A stretch of DNA of 64,000 nt from Sphingobacterium sp. B16(2022) (GTDB lineage: Bacteria > Bacteroidota > Bacteroidia > Sphingobacteriales > Sphingobacteriaceae): the NCBI RefSeq assembly GCF_012030425.1, contig NZ_JAAUVN010000001.1, positions 1,426,001 through 1,490,000 of the forward strand, in the 5' to 3' direction. The notes below the pieces were generated by a model. That model was not told where the DNA came from. It saw only the letters and a list, made by a program, of their open reading frames with translations, and made no database searches. A program made the position numbers and the translations under genes. Positions 1 through 8,290 of the stretch are shown here, one piece after another (the stretch's first letter is position 1; the number at the start of each line of letters is the position of its first letter).

Positions 1-1005
1 ACCGTCAATAATCCCCCAATTTATCTTTTCACCCTGTTTTTTCTCCTGTATTTTGAAAATAGTTGTGGTTGCTTCAGCGACGGTGTATTTACCAAATTCG
101 GTCACGATATCGGGTTCTGGCACACACTCTTGCTGACAGATGCCTAAAATCGTTGAAACGATACGTCTCACTAAATATGGAATGTCAAAATTGTCATTTG
201 CAGTACTCTGAAAAGGCATACCTCCGCCGATGTCGAGTGTAGTTAAATGAGGATTTAATCTTTTTAATTGGCAATAGAAGCGAACGATCGCTTCGAGAAC
301 GTCCCAATATTGATCATCAGAAGACAGTCCATTTTCATTAAAAAAATGCAAAGTGGTCAAGGTAATCTGCTGGTTATGTTTAATATCGCGCTGGTAGCAG
401 GTGATAATATCTTCCGGAGATATCCCAAATCTGGATTCTTTGGGATAAGCGCTTAAAAAACTAAGATTGACTCGAATACCGACATTCAGGCTTGTATTGC
501 TGTTTATGTTGTTGCAATAATAGATTAACTCGCTAGGACTATCGACCATCGGGGTAACTGCACAGTGGTTCTGTTTGATCAGCGACATAATGCCCCGTTG
601 ATAATCGGAAGTCTTATAACCATTGCATATAATTTTAGTTCCCTTTTTCACATGTCCATCTTCAATAAGCGACTGTATTAAATCAATATCGTAAGCGGAG
701 GAAATCTCAATACCAATATCCGCTTGCAAGGCTTTTTTGATGATATGCTGGAAATGTGAACTCTTTGTACAGTAATAGTACGTATAAGTTCCCTGGTAAG
801 ATGTTTTTCTAATAGCCTTATTAAAATTTGACTTCATTTCATCGATCTTCTCCAGAATGGAAGGAAGATAGGTGAATCGTAAAGGCGTACCCTGTTTCTT
901 GGATAGTCTGAATAGATCTATGTCTCTATAAAATAATTTAAAATCTTTTATATCGAATGCATTAGGCAGATTAACCTCCTGATGGATCAATAGTTTTTCT
1001 TTCAT
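1..1005 (-). CDS. Arginine decarboxylase-like PLP enzyme, 3' end outside window
   Basis: The reading frame is open from an ATG at 1005 to the window edge, giving 335 codons and no stop, so the C-terminal part is missing. It looks like an alanine-racemase-fold (type III) PLP decarboxylase of the Bacteroidota arginine decarboxylase type. The PLP lysine is K81 in YYYCTKSSHF; a TLHFFNENG segment, LDIGGGMP near residue 258 and TEFGKYTVAE follow in the usual order, and the visible end reads NWGIIDG, where family members continue into the second domain. The expected reaction is decarboxylation of a basic amino acid (arginine to agmatine) in polyamine synthesis. Substrate cannot be fixed from the visible part; ornithine or diaminopimelate relatives share the fold. 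It is divergent from the MFS gene that follows. Confidence 0.8.
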   Translation of the reverse strand, partial: MKEKLLIHQEVNLPNAFDIKDFKLFYRDIDLFRLSKKQGTPLRFTYLPSILEKIDEMKSNFNKAIRKTSYQGTYTYYYCTKSSHFQHIIKKALQADIGIEISSAYDIDLIQSLIEDGHVKKGTKIICNGYKTSDYQRGIMSLIKQNHCAVTPMVDSPSELIYYCNNINSNTSLNVGIRVNLSFLSAYPKESRFGISPEDIITCYQRDIKHNQQITLTTLHFFNENGLSSDDQYWDVLEAIVRFYCQLKRLNPHLTTLDIGGGMPFQSTANDNFDIPYLVRRIVSTILGICQQECVPEPDIVTEFGKYTVAEATTTIFKIQEKKQGEKINWGIIDG

Positions 1006-1219
1006 TCACAAATACCTGTTTTTAAAAAATAATGCGAATATATCACAAATCTAAGCGTCACTTAAGGTAATAAATGTATAATAAATAGTACTTTCTAGGG
1101 TTTGTTTTTTATGTTGCCGCCGAATCTCTTTTTTAACTCAATGTGTCAAAAATATTTCCAAATGTTTATGTTTTTTCCAATTAAGCTCCTTAAGTTTGCC
1201 TGCTGTTATATAATTTGAA

Positions 1220-2386
1220 ATGTCAATAAACAAACAGAATAAATGGATTATTCCTATCATGTCTTTTTCAGCAGGAACTATTGTTGCTAATGTCTATTAT
1301 AGTCAGCCTATTTTAAGGAATATTGCTGAAAGCTTAGGGAAATCTGAAAATGCCGTGGGTAAAATTGCGGTGCTTGCTCAGCTGGGTTACGGATTAGGGA
1401 TGTTCTTCTTACTACCCTTAGGTGATAAATTAAATCGTAAAAAACTGATTTTAAGCATTTGTCTCACTCTTATCGTGATGCTTCTTATACTTGCGAATAC
1501 TACTAATTTTACGTTATTACTTGTCCTTAGTTTTATTATCGGTGTTTGTTCTACACCTGCACAGATAATTCTTCCTATGTCGGCAGCTTTGGGTAAAGAA
1601 AACCGGGGTAAAAATGTCGGTATTGTATTTAGTGGTATACTATGTGGAATTTTGGGTTCACGTTTATTGAGCGGCGCTTTGACTGATCTATGGGGTTGGC
1701 AAAGTGTATTTCTCTGTTCAGCAATTTTGGTATCCATAAGCAGTTTATTACTTTTCTTCCTTTTACCCGAGATGCCTGCTAAATTTAAGGGGAGTTACTT
1801 TGGCTTACTGAAATCAACGATTTCACTGATAGGGCAGTACAAAATACTTCGACAGGCTTCTTTACTGGGATCTTTCACTTTTGGGGTGTTTTGCTCTTTT
1901 TGGACTACGTTAACCTTTCATCTGAGTGAAGAGCCATTTCATTATCCTGCATCTACCATTGGCCTATTTGGTCTTATCGCTATAGGAGGTGCGCTAGTTG
2001 CACCTTATTTTGGGAAAATTGCGGATAAAGGCCAAGTGTTTAAAAACTTATATCTTACCGTAGGGATGTTATTTTTGAGCATTTTGGTGATGTGGTTTTT
2101 CCCACATTCGATCTGGGTTTTGATCATTGCTATATTTTTCTTGGACATCGGTGTTCAGGCCACTCAGATTACAAATTTTACCCGGATCTATTCGTTGGAT
2201 GAACAAGCGCATAGCCGCCTGAATACGGTGTATATGACCACTTATTTCATAGGTGCCGGAACAGGTACCTTCTTCGGACTACTAAGCTGGTCGTTAGGAG
2301 GGTGGGATTTTGCACTCTCGCAAATGCTGATCTGGAGTGCTATAGCTTTAGGCATTGTTTGGTTATCGAGTAAAAATAAACTTTAA
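1220..2386 (+). CDS. MFS transporter, drug/sugar efflux type
   Basis: A 388-residue inner-membrane protein with about 12 hydrophobic segments and the size of a typical 12-TM major facilitator. The N-terminal SAGTIVANVYYSQPIL and the loop GDKLNRKKLI after TM2, a form of the MFS motif A (GxLaDrxGrk), are typical of the YnfM-like efflux group in Bacteroidota. It probably exports small molecules by proton antiport, but the substrate cannot be read from sequence. It stands alone: the next gene upstream is divergent, and a hairpin terminator follows the stop. Confidence 0.85.
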   Translation: MSINKQNKWIIPIMSFSAGTIVANVYYSQPILRNIAESLGKSENAVGKIAVLAQLGYGLGMFFLLPLGDKLNRKKLILSICLTLIVMLLILANTTNFTLLLVLSFIIGVCSTPAQIILPMSAALGKENRGKNVGIVFSGILCGILGSRLLSGALTDLWGWQSVFLCSAILVSISSLLLFFLLPEMPAKFKGSYFGLLKSTISLIGQYKILRQASLLGSFTFGVFCSFWTTLTFHLSEEPFHYPASTIGLFGLIAIGGALVAPYFGKIADKGQVFKNLYLTVGMLFLSILVMWFFPHSIWVLIIAIFFLDIGVQATQITNFTRIYSLDEQAHSRLNTVYMTTYFIGAGTGTFFGLLSWSLGGWDFALSQMLIWSAIALGIVWLSSKNKL

Positions 2387-2411
2387 AATACGGTGTATCT
2401 GTTACACAAGG

Positions 2412-2444
2412 CAACCCTTCAGAGATAATTTGAGGGGTTGTTTT
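2412..2444 (+). terminator. Terminator of the MFS gene
   Basis: CAACCC (2412-2417) pairs with GGGTTG (2435-2440) and is followed directly by TTTT. It lies 25 bases past the stop of the MFS gene. Confidence 0.6.
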
Positions 2445-2603
2445 ATTTAAAAGATCGATTCCACTACAACAGGTCCGAAAAGTTTGCCGATGCATCTGAT
2501 ATGAACCCGTTAAAATTTAAATAATCCGATTCAATATGGCGTGTGTGGGTGTATTTTCTTAAAGATGCGATAATTAATGTAAAATTTTATTTTAAATTTC
2601 CTT

Positions 2604-2762
2604 ATGATAAGAAAAATTGTTTATGTTTGCTTTATAATGATTTATAGTGCGCAGGCACAGAATCTATAAAAAAACGATATTACCAAAACCATTATAGAAA
2701 AGAACCCCTCAAATCGCTATAGAATCCAATTCTATAGCGATTCTTTATTTGGTACCCGTTAA
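2604..2762 (+). pseudogene. Possible remnant of a secreted SPOR-like protein with in-frame stop
   Basis: From the ATG at 2604 the frame codes for a convincing signal peptide (MIRKIVYVCFIMIYSAQAQ), then N-L and a TAA at 2667-2669. The same frame stays open for 30 more codons to a TAA at 2760-2762. The tail contains NRYRIQFYSDS, which resembles the start of SPOR domains in Bacteroidota secreted proteins (YRVQI followed by polar residues). This could be a decayed gene. The 3' part also runs through a perfect hairpin (2712-2742), so the resemblance may be chance. Confidence 0.3.
2712..2742. repeat. Perfect 14-bp inverted repeat, 3-base loop
   Basis: AATCGCTATAGAAT (2712-2725), loop CCA, then the exact complement (2729-2742), followed by CTTTATTT. 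It lies between the MFS gene and the minus-strand membrane-protein gene at 2892. It could terminate transcription, but it is 268 bases past the first terminator and 150 bases beyond the convergent gene's stop. Confidence 0.6.
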
Positions 2763-2891
2763 GAACAGTATGGATAAGCGCTGACATGCTTTTTGAACAT
2801 TCATTTGAAATTATATTAAATATTTATGGCGCTAATTTAAAGTAGTTTATGTGTTTTACTTTTACTTATTCTTGATGAATGAGTACCCTTT

Positions 2892-3266
2892 CTAAAGTAG
2901 CAAATCGAGCGTACCAAAAACTGCTATTCCAGTAATTATTGTCCAAGATATCCAATCTTTAAACTCATTTTTTTGATGTCTGAGATAGAGGAGGTGCAAT
3001 GCAAGATGTAAGATCGTAAAAATATCAAATCCTATGATGAAATTTTCTGAGGGTTGCGTAAGTCCCCATACAATGAATAAAAAAAGTGGGATATGAGCCA
3101 GCATAAATACAGCATATCCCCAACTTTCCTTTAGCAGTGCTAACCCGGGGAAAATACGCCACTCCTTACAACGTACGGCATCCATTTCGTGCATAAAAAA
3201 AAGTACAAGTGCGAGATAAAAAAAAGAATGTGCGATCATATTATCTATTAAGTTGTGCTTATCCAT
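2892..3266 (-). CDS. Small four-helix membrane protein, DUF6713-like
   Basis: A 124-residue polytopic membrane protein. The first helix ends in FFMHEMDAVRCKEWR, and the conserved H-E-x-D-A...E-W arrangement is characteristic of a family of short uncharacterised membrane proteins (my recollection is DUF6713). Further His residues lie at the membrane border of helix 3 (LHLALHLLYLRH). Charged and His residues inside helices hint at metal or haem binding or an intramembrane enzyme, but no function is established. It is a single gene on the minus strand, with no visible operon partner. Confidence 0.65.
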   Translation of the reverse strand: MDKHNLIDNMIAHSFFYLALVLFFMHEMDAVRCKEWRIFPGLALLKESWGYAVFMLAHIPLFLFIVWGLTQPSENFIIGFDIFTILHLALHLLYLRHQKNEFKDWISWTIITGIAVFGTLDLLL

Positions 3267-3556
3267 TTATGAAAAATAAGCTTATCAAATATAAGGGCTT
3301 ACTTTAATATGAGAGCATTTTAGAGTAGTAAAAGTATAATCCTGCTAGCTGTTGTAAACAGATTGTTTATGTTGTAGTGGTAATTCCTTTTATATTCAAT
3401 TTAATACGACATAGATAGATAATAAGTTCCCTAAAAAGATTAACGCTAAAGTCTAATTTTTTTAATCCTGTCATCAAAAAAAATGAACATCCGATAGAAC
3501 AATAATGGGATCATGCTGTTTTTATAATCTGAAATTATAACTTAAATTCAATCACC

Positions 3557-3937
3557 ATGAAAAACAAAATTCTTTTCGTATTATGCTTATTGACAGGCTT
3601 AATGTTTATCAATGCCGGTTTGGATAAATTTTTTCATTACATGCCTATGCCCAAGGATATGCCTGAGAAAATGATCAACGCAGGAAAGGCATTTATGGAA
3701 ATCGGCTGGTTAATGCCACTGGTGGCGTTCGGAGAGATCATAGGCGGTTTATTATTGATCTTTAGTACAACGCGAGCGCTGGGAGCAGTTATTCTAACGC
3801 CAATTCTGACCGGTATTTTGTTATCGAACATCACTACCGCGCCATCAGGTTTACCAATTGCGCTTGTTCTGGCTGCAATTGTTCTTTGGGTTATCATCGA
3901 AAACTGGCATAAGTATCTTCCTATGCTCCGCAAGTAG
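3557..3937 (+). CDS. DoxX-like membrane protein
   Basis: A 126-residue inner-membrane protein with four predicted helices. The first helix ends in FINAGLDKFFHY and the second starts PLVAFGEIIGGLLL, the usual pattern of DoxX/DoxD-like proteins (G-x-x-K-F followed by E-x-x-G-G). Members have been linked to quinone/thiosulfate redox or oxidative stress; which applies here is unknown. The start ATG fits the family length. It converges with the GNAT gene across a shared hairpin. Confidence 0.8.
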   Translation: MKNKILFVLCLLTGLMFINAGLDKFFHYMPMPKDMPEKMINAGKAFMEIGWLMPLVAFGEIIGGLLLIFSTTRALGAVILTPILTGILLSNITTAPSGLPIALVLAAIVLWVIIENWHKYLPMLRK

Positions 3938-3943
3938 TAAAAT

Positions 3944-4002
3944 AAGAGTCTATTTGTGTCTTGATATGTTGATATCCCGATCAAAAGGCACAAATAGCTC
4001 TT
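3944..4002. terminator. Shared hairpin between convergent genes
   Basis: CTATTTGTG (3950-3958) pairs with CACAAATAG (3989-3997), extended outward by AAGAG/CTCTT. It lies between the stops of the DoxX-like gene and the GNAT gene and can serve both strands. Confidence 0.5.
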
Positions 4003-4014
4003 CAGCAAGCTTGA

Positions 4015-4824
4015 TTAACCGATATTTCCAGCAATACGGTTATATATATGTTCAAATTTGACCGCTATCTCTCGACCGATATACATGCGTTTAGCGCTGG
4101 CATAAGGTTGATACTGATGCTCCTGTAAAAAGGCTTGTGCGGCTATATTCTCTTTCGGTACGACCACAGTTGTCTTTGTTTGTAAGTGAAATTCCGTAAG
4201 TTCCTTACCTGCAGTTGGATGAATAGCTATGATTAAACCTTCGCCGAAGGTCGGTAAGTAATATCCTGCAAGGGAACCATCGATGACATAGAGGTAAGAA
4301 GACGCTAAATGATCTTCGAGCTCCCAGGCTCTATTTTCTCCAGATACCAAACTATCCAATGCCAGCATTTGATCTTTATAGATCGCATTGTAGCTGCTGA
4401 TATGCGGATTAGCGACTTGGCGTACAGGAATAGTGACATCCTTAAAAAAGAGATATTCGGTATCTGCGATGAAACCGATACTTTCGTATACTGTTGCTCC
4501 CAGATCTGTTGCGATCAATTGAATACTCGTACAATTCTCCGCTTTTGCCGTTGCGATGAGCTGTTGTGTCATCAGCTTTCCATAACCTTGTTTTCGAGAA
4601 TCGGGATGAACAATAATATGTCCCAGCCAAGCAACATCTTGATGAACGATAACCGATCCTATAGCTACGATTTCTTGATTTTCAAGTAGTTTGATGGGGA
4701 TACAGTATTTTTGATTGACATAATATTCAAATTTGGGTATTATATCATGCCAGCCCTCAGGTTGTAAGTTAACAAGCTGTGCGAAATCACTTGATACGAT
4801 CGGTTCGAAACTTAAATTGCTCAT
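4015..4824 (-). CDS. GNAT N-acetyltransferase with a second C-terminal domain
   Basis: A 269-residue cytosolic acetyltransferase. Acetyl-CoA motif A is seen at about residues 69-85 (IIVHPDSRKQGYGKLM, the Q/RxxGxG/A loop), followed by ATDLGATVYESIGF, the usual motif B. The remaining 140 residues form a second, divergent domain, a layout known from bifunctional-length GNATs (about 270-290 residues). It transfers an acetyl group to an unknown amine. The gene is single and starts with MSNLSFEP. Confidence 0.85.
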   Translation of the reverse strand: MSNLSFEPIVSSDFAQLVNLQPEGWHDIIPKFEYYVNQKYCIPIKLLENQEIVAIGSVIVHQDVAWLGHIIVHPDSRKQGYGKLMTQQLIATAKAENCTSIQLIATDLGATVYESIGFIADTEYLFFKDVTIPVRQVANPHISSYNAIYKDQMLALDSLVSGENRAWELEDHLASSYLYVIDGSLAGYYLPTFGEGLIIAIHPTAGKELTEFHLQTKTTVVVPKENIAAQAFLQEHQYQPYASAKRMYIGREIAVKFEHIYNRIAGNIG

Positions 4825-5036
4825 TTGCGTTTACAATTTTTGCGGTTTTAATTAAACGAATGTAATACTTTAAATTTATTTCAAAAAGCAGCGGTGTTTT
4901 TTGATGACGGTTTGATCTATAAAAATAGGATGAGCGTGTTAGGTATAACTCGCAATTTCAGATTAGGGCTGGATTTCTTCATATTAAAGAACGATTAGAA
5001 TAGCGAACAGATTTCGTTCAAGAATAATATATTCTC

Positions 5037-5044
5037 TACCTTTG
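5037..5044 (+). promoter_or_regulatory. -7 element upstream of the TauE gene
   Basis: TACCTTTG matches the Bacteroidota -7 consensus TAnnTTTG exactly. No clear -33 TTG is seen at the right distance. Transcription would start near 5051. Confidence 0.45.
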
Positions 5045-5097
5045 GCTCTTTAGGCAAGAAAGTCCAGGTGGCTTTCCTGCATTTAAATTTTGCAAAT

Positions 5098-5934
5098 ATG
5101 ACTGTTTTAACGTTTACACTCATTATGCTCCTTGGAGCCATATGTGCAGGTATCATTGGTTCGCTTTCCGGACTTGGTGGTGGAATTGTAGTAATACCTT
5201 TGTTGACTATTCTGCTTGGAGTAGATATCCATTATGCGATAGGAGCTGCTTTAGTTTCGGTAATTGCGACATCTTCGGGATCTGCCGCCGCATATGTTAA
5301 GGAAGGGATCGCAAATATGCGGCTCGGTATGTTTTTAGAGATTGCGACTACTGCAGGTGCTGTTGTCGGTGCACTTATCGCAACATCGGCTCCCAGTTCG
5401 CTTATTGCCGTATTATTTGGTCTAGCTTTAATCTTTTCTGCGGCAAACTCGCTCCGGAAAAAAGAAGAACATATCGTAGAGCAGTCCAGTAAGCTGGCGA
5501 TCAGCCTCAAGCTGCCTTCCACCTATCCTGTAGTAAAGGGCACAGAGGTGTCTTATGGCACAAAAAATGTCATCGGTGGATTTAGTATGATGGGACTTGC
5601 CGGAGTACTTTCGGGTATGCTTGGAATAGGATCGGGGGCTTTTAAAGTAATCGCCATGGATACCATTATGCGCATACCCTTTAAGGTGTCGACCACCACG
5701 AGTAATTTTATGATGGGCGTGACTGCTCTAGCAAGTTGCGTGATTTATCTTCAGAAAGGGTATGTTGTCCCTGATATCTGTCTTCCGGTCATGATTGGTG
5801 TCCTAATAGGCTCGATGATCGGTTCCAAGATATTGATGGCGACAGATCCAAAGAAATTAAGAGTATTTTTTGCTTTTATTATTTTCTTCTTGGCTTTTAA
5901 CATGATTTATAACGGTATTAAAGGAAAATTCTAA
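5098..5934 (+). CDS. TauE/SafE family sulfite or anion exporter
   Basis: An integral membrane protein of 278 residues from the ATG at 5098 (an earlier ATG at 5068 adds ten residues; 5098 puts the first helix at the N-terminus). Two homologous halves each carry the glycine-rich family motif: GSLSGLGGGIVVIPLL near the N-terminus and AGVLSGMLGIGSGAFKV in the second half, with about eight hydrophobic segments. TauE/SafE proteins export sulfite, sulfonates or other organic anions; the substrate is not predictable here. Its TAA overlaps the ATG of the DUF1634-like gene (TAATG), so the two are translationally coupled. Confidence 0.88.
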   Translation: MTVLTFTLIMLLGAICAGIIGSLSGLGGGIVVIPLLTILLGVDIHYAIGAALVSVIATSSGSAAAYVKEGIANMRLGMFLEIATTAGAVVGALIATSAPSSLIAVLFGLALIFSAANSLRKKEEHIVEQSSKLAISLKLPSTYPVVKGTEVSYGTKNVIGGFSMMGLAGVLSGMLGIGSGAFKVIAMDTIMRIPFKVSTTTSNFMMGVTALASCVIYLQKGYVVPDICLPVMIGVLIGSMIGSKILMATDPKKLRVFFAFIIFFLAFNMIYNGIKGKF

Positions 5935-6314
5935 TGCAGATTACAGATAAAACGATACAAAGAATTATTGGAGATGTCTTAAAATACGGCGTAAGAACAG
6001 TATTGGCGATCAGTACCATCGGCGGATTGATCTTTCTTTATAACCATGCGAATGAACAGGCTGATTATGCCCGATTTACAGAAAATGATCGAAGTATTAT
6101 TGAAGTCGTATCGGATGTTTTCAGTGGAGTCATCAACATGCAAGGACGTTCGATTATATTTTTAGCGATCATCATTCTTTTTTGTACCCCATTGATCCGA
6201 TTATTACTTTCATTGGTCAGCTTTATCATCGAGGGTGATAAACTATATGTCTTCATCACGACGCTAGTGCTGATCATAATTGCCTTTAGTATGTATTTCG
6301 GATTCGGACATTAA
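5934..6314 (+). CDS. DUF1634-like membrane partner of TauE
   Basis: A 126-residue protein with three hydrophobic segments (about residues 17-35, 67-87 and 102-122). The pattern ILKYGVRT near the start, then GRSIIFLAIIILFCTPLIR, matches DUF1634 proteins, which are commonly encoded directly after a TauE/SafE exporter. The start codon overlaps the preceding stop by one base, supporting a two-gene operon and probably a complex in the inner membrane. The biochemical role of DUF1634 is unknown. Confidence 0.8.
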   Translation: MQITDKTIQRIIGDVLKYGVRTVLAISTIGGLIFLYNHANEQADYARFTENDRSIIEVVSDVFSGVINMQGRSIIFLAIIILFCTPLIRLLLSLVSFIIEGDKLYVFITTLVLIIIAFSMYFGFGH

Positions 6315-6362
6315 CAACTTTGAAAAATTCTGAAATGAATTTTTTTAAAATATAAAATGAAA

Positions 6363-6383
6363 AGTTCTCCAAAAGGGAGAACT
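6363..6383 (-). terminator. Terminator of the 38-residue ORF
   Basis: AGTTCTCC (6363-6370) pairs with GGAGAACT (6376-6383) around a five-base loop. Read on the minus strand it is followed by TTTTCATTTT. It lies 27 bases beyond the stop of the small ORF at 6410-6526. Confidence 0.65.
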
Positions 6384-6409
6384 CTTCTATATAAAGGGTA
6401 CTTAATTGT

Positions 6410-6526
6410 CTATTTTCTAGCCTTTTTTATTTTTTCTTCTATAGGCATATCCAAAATTGCCATAAGTAATAAGTAATATCCTTTTTTTAATCCTAATTTT
6501 TTCAAGTTTCCATCTTGCTTTTTCAT
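6410..6526 (-). CDS. Unrecognised 38-residue basic amphipathic peptide
   Basis: The ATG at 6526 opens a 38-codon frame ending in TAG at 6410-6412. The product starts MKKQDGNLKKLGLKKG, has a hydrophobic middle (YYLLLMAILDM) and ends in a Lys-rich tail (EEKIKKARK). It is strongly basic overall. I recognise no family: it is not a clear leader peptide, lacks Cys/Ser/Thr clusters and has no signal cleavage site. Support for a real gene is the orientation-matched terminator just downstream and the otherwise empty spacer. It could be a small membrane-associated protein, an antimicrobial-like peptide or a type I toxin. Confidence 0.45.
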   Translation of the reverse strand: MKKQDGNLKKLGLKKGYYLLLMAILDMPIEEKIKKARK

Positions 6527-6818
6527 GATTGATAATTTTTTAGTGCTTACTAGATATAACTATGGGATTATTTTCAAAGCATATGCCATTTTCTTGTCAT
6601 GATACGAAGAAGCGTATTTTTTTAGCATCATTTACGTATTTAGATTTCAGCTCGGTTATTTATACCTGACGCATGTACGATTTATCGCTTTATTGTGCGC
6701 TATTCATTACAATTTTATAACAAAAAGTTTTCATTAACAGTCGATTATTGCTTAAAATAATGCTAAATTGCTAACAGTATTTTTATAATGTGTATTTACC
6801 TATTATTTTGTAACTCCG

Positions 6819-7751
6819 ATGATGCTAAACTATTCTAAATTCTTGACTACCTGCTTGGCCGCTGTCCTTATTTTTTCGATGAGCGCCTGTGATAAAGAAG
6901 ATATGGGGCAAAAAACAGCATTATTTAGTCCAGACTATAAGAGTATTCAGGTCAATACAGGTTTTGTGGACAATGGTATTGAAATCAACGCTAAAGAGTG
7001 GTCTGTAGCCTATGTTAAAGATGCGCTTTCAGGAGAAATACTTCAAGATGTAAATGATAATCCAGTTGTCTTAAATGCTGCAGGTACTGTTGAGGTGGCA
7101 GGTGGCTGGTTGAAATTGGAGAAAATAGCAAGTAGTAATCTGCTTAATCTAACATTAAAAGAGAATTTCAACGCAGAACCCAGGAAGTTTGTAATCGGAA
7201 TAGCGGCTAATGGAACGGAAGATGAACTTTCTTTTACACAGAGCAGAGGTGCTGGTTATGAGATTGTGAAGAAAGAAATCATAGAAGTACCTGGAAGCCG
7301 GAAAGAGTTTACAAGTGATGAAGGCTGTTATACCATAACGCTTTCTAACAATACCTCCGCGGCAAAAAATATGGAAACGCTTGCCATCTTTAAAGACGTT
7401 AACTACATGTCCGAGTTCAGTAGTACTGATGAAGACGCTTTTAAATGGATAAATGCTCAGGATTCACTTATATTCATGGGTGAAATCTTAAAAGACGGGG
7501 CAACATACTGGTCGAAACAAGTACCTTATAAAGAAGGGAAATTTTTTGAACCTTATATAAATTCTGGAAGCAAACAAACGTTATTAGTACAGCCGTATTC
7601 AAATATTCAGGTCAAGGGAGAGATCAGATACCTTACACGGGAATGCCAATATACGTTTACGATTAAAAATCAATCTTCTGGGCATTTATTTGATGTATCG
7701 GGCACCTGGAAGCAAAAAGTACCGCTATTGCCAATTACAAAGATTTTTTAA
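6819..7751 (+). CDS. Secreted lipoprotein with BACON-like region
   Basis: A 310-residue lipoprotein: the signal sequence ends in FSMSAC, a lipobox with the modified Cys at residue 24. After it comes a region with the flavour of BACON/Ig-like folds (IQVNTGFVDNGIEI, GGWLKLEKI, LTLKENFNAEPR), then a C-terminal half of about 160 residues that is not recognised. It probably sits at the outer membrane. Its stop overlaps by four bases the stop of the convergent HxlR gene; no partner gene is evident. Confidence 0.6.
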   Translation: MMLNYSKFLTTCLAAVLIFSMSACDKEDMGQKTALFSPDYKSIQVNTGFVDNGIEINAKEWSVAYVKDALSGEILQDVNDNPVVLNAAGTVEVAGGWLKLEKIASSNLLNLTLKENFNAEPRKFVIGIAANGTEDELSFTQSRGAGYEIVKKEIIEVPGSRKEFTSDEGCYTITLSNNTSAAKNMETLAIFKDVNYMSEFSSTDEDAFKWINAQDSLIFMGEILKDGATYWSKQVPYKEGKFFEPYINSGSKQTLLVQPYSNIQVKGEIRYLTRECQYTFTIKNQSSGHLFDVSGTWKQKVPLLPITKIF

Positions 7752-8137
7752 TTTTCCTCAACAGGGACATTTTCATTTTGTTTTTTAAACATTGCGTTTC
7801 TATACGCTTCACCCCATTTTGCAATTTCGTCGATAATAGGTTCTAAGGTGCGGCCGTATTCGGTCACTTCATATTCAACGGTAATGGGTTTTGTATTCAT
7901 AACCGTACGGCTGATAAGGTGATTCATTTCCATGTCCTGTAATTCCTTCGAGAGCATCTTGGCAGCAATACCATCTACTTCACGCAACAGGTCCATGAAT
8001 CGCATCTTTCCGCCTTCCATCAACGTTCCCAAAATATGAAATTTCCATTTTCCGGATAAGATTTCCATAGTATCTGTGATCGCAATAATCCGGGCTTTAC
8101 ATCCTGATCTATTGTTTATGGTTGGATTTTTCTTCAT
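7748..8137 (-). CDS. HxlR-family winged-helix regulator
   Basis: A 129-residue DNA-binding protein. It has the HxlR signature ILSGKWKFHILGTLMEG followed by MRFMDLLREVDGIAAKMLSKEL and the wing ITVEYEVTEYGRTL. One Cys (C13, in SGCKARI) precedes the helix-turn-helix, at the position where HxlR proteins such as HypR or QorR sense electrophiles or oxidants, so thiol-based sensing is possible. It is divergent from the YceI lipoprotein gene, with a palindrome between them (8187-8228) that is a plausible operator for self-control and control of the neighbour. Confidence 0.88.
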   Translation of the reverse strand: MKKNPTINNRSGCKARIIAITDTMEILSGKWKFHILGTLMEGGKMRFMDLLREVDGIAAKMLSKELQDMEMNHLISRTVMNTKPITVEYEVTEYGRTLEPIIDEIAKWGEAYRNAMFKKQNENVPVEEN

Positions 8138-8186
8138 GATCTTTTATTACAATACAAAATTACGATGTAAAATTACGGAAACGATT

Positions 8187-8228
8187 ATTGGTTTCCTATA
8201 GGAAAGTAGTTTCAAAAAGGAAACCAAT
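8187..8228. promoter_or_regulatory. Candidate HxlR operator
   Basis: ATTGGTTTCC (8187-8196) and its exact complement GGAAACCAAT (8219-8228) frame a shorter palindrome TTTCCTATAGGAAA (8192-8205). The element lies between the divergent HxlR and YceI genes and just upstream of a -7 box for YceI. Symmetry and location suggest a dimeric repressor site; the binding protein is inferred. Confidence 0.5.
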
Positions 8229-8252
8229 AGCATTTGTATACTAATCCTATGT

Positions 8253-8260
8253 TATTTTTG
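8253..8260 (+). promoter_or_regulatory. -7 element of the YceI gene
   Basis: TATTTTTG fits TAnnTTTG and lies 30 bases before the ATG at 8291. A TTTG at 8233-8236 is closer (16 bases) than the usual -33 spacing. Confidence 0.45.
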
Positions 8261-8290
8261 CACAAGATTTATATAATTAATAATTTAAAA

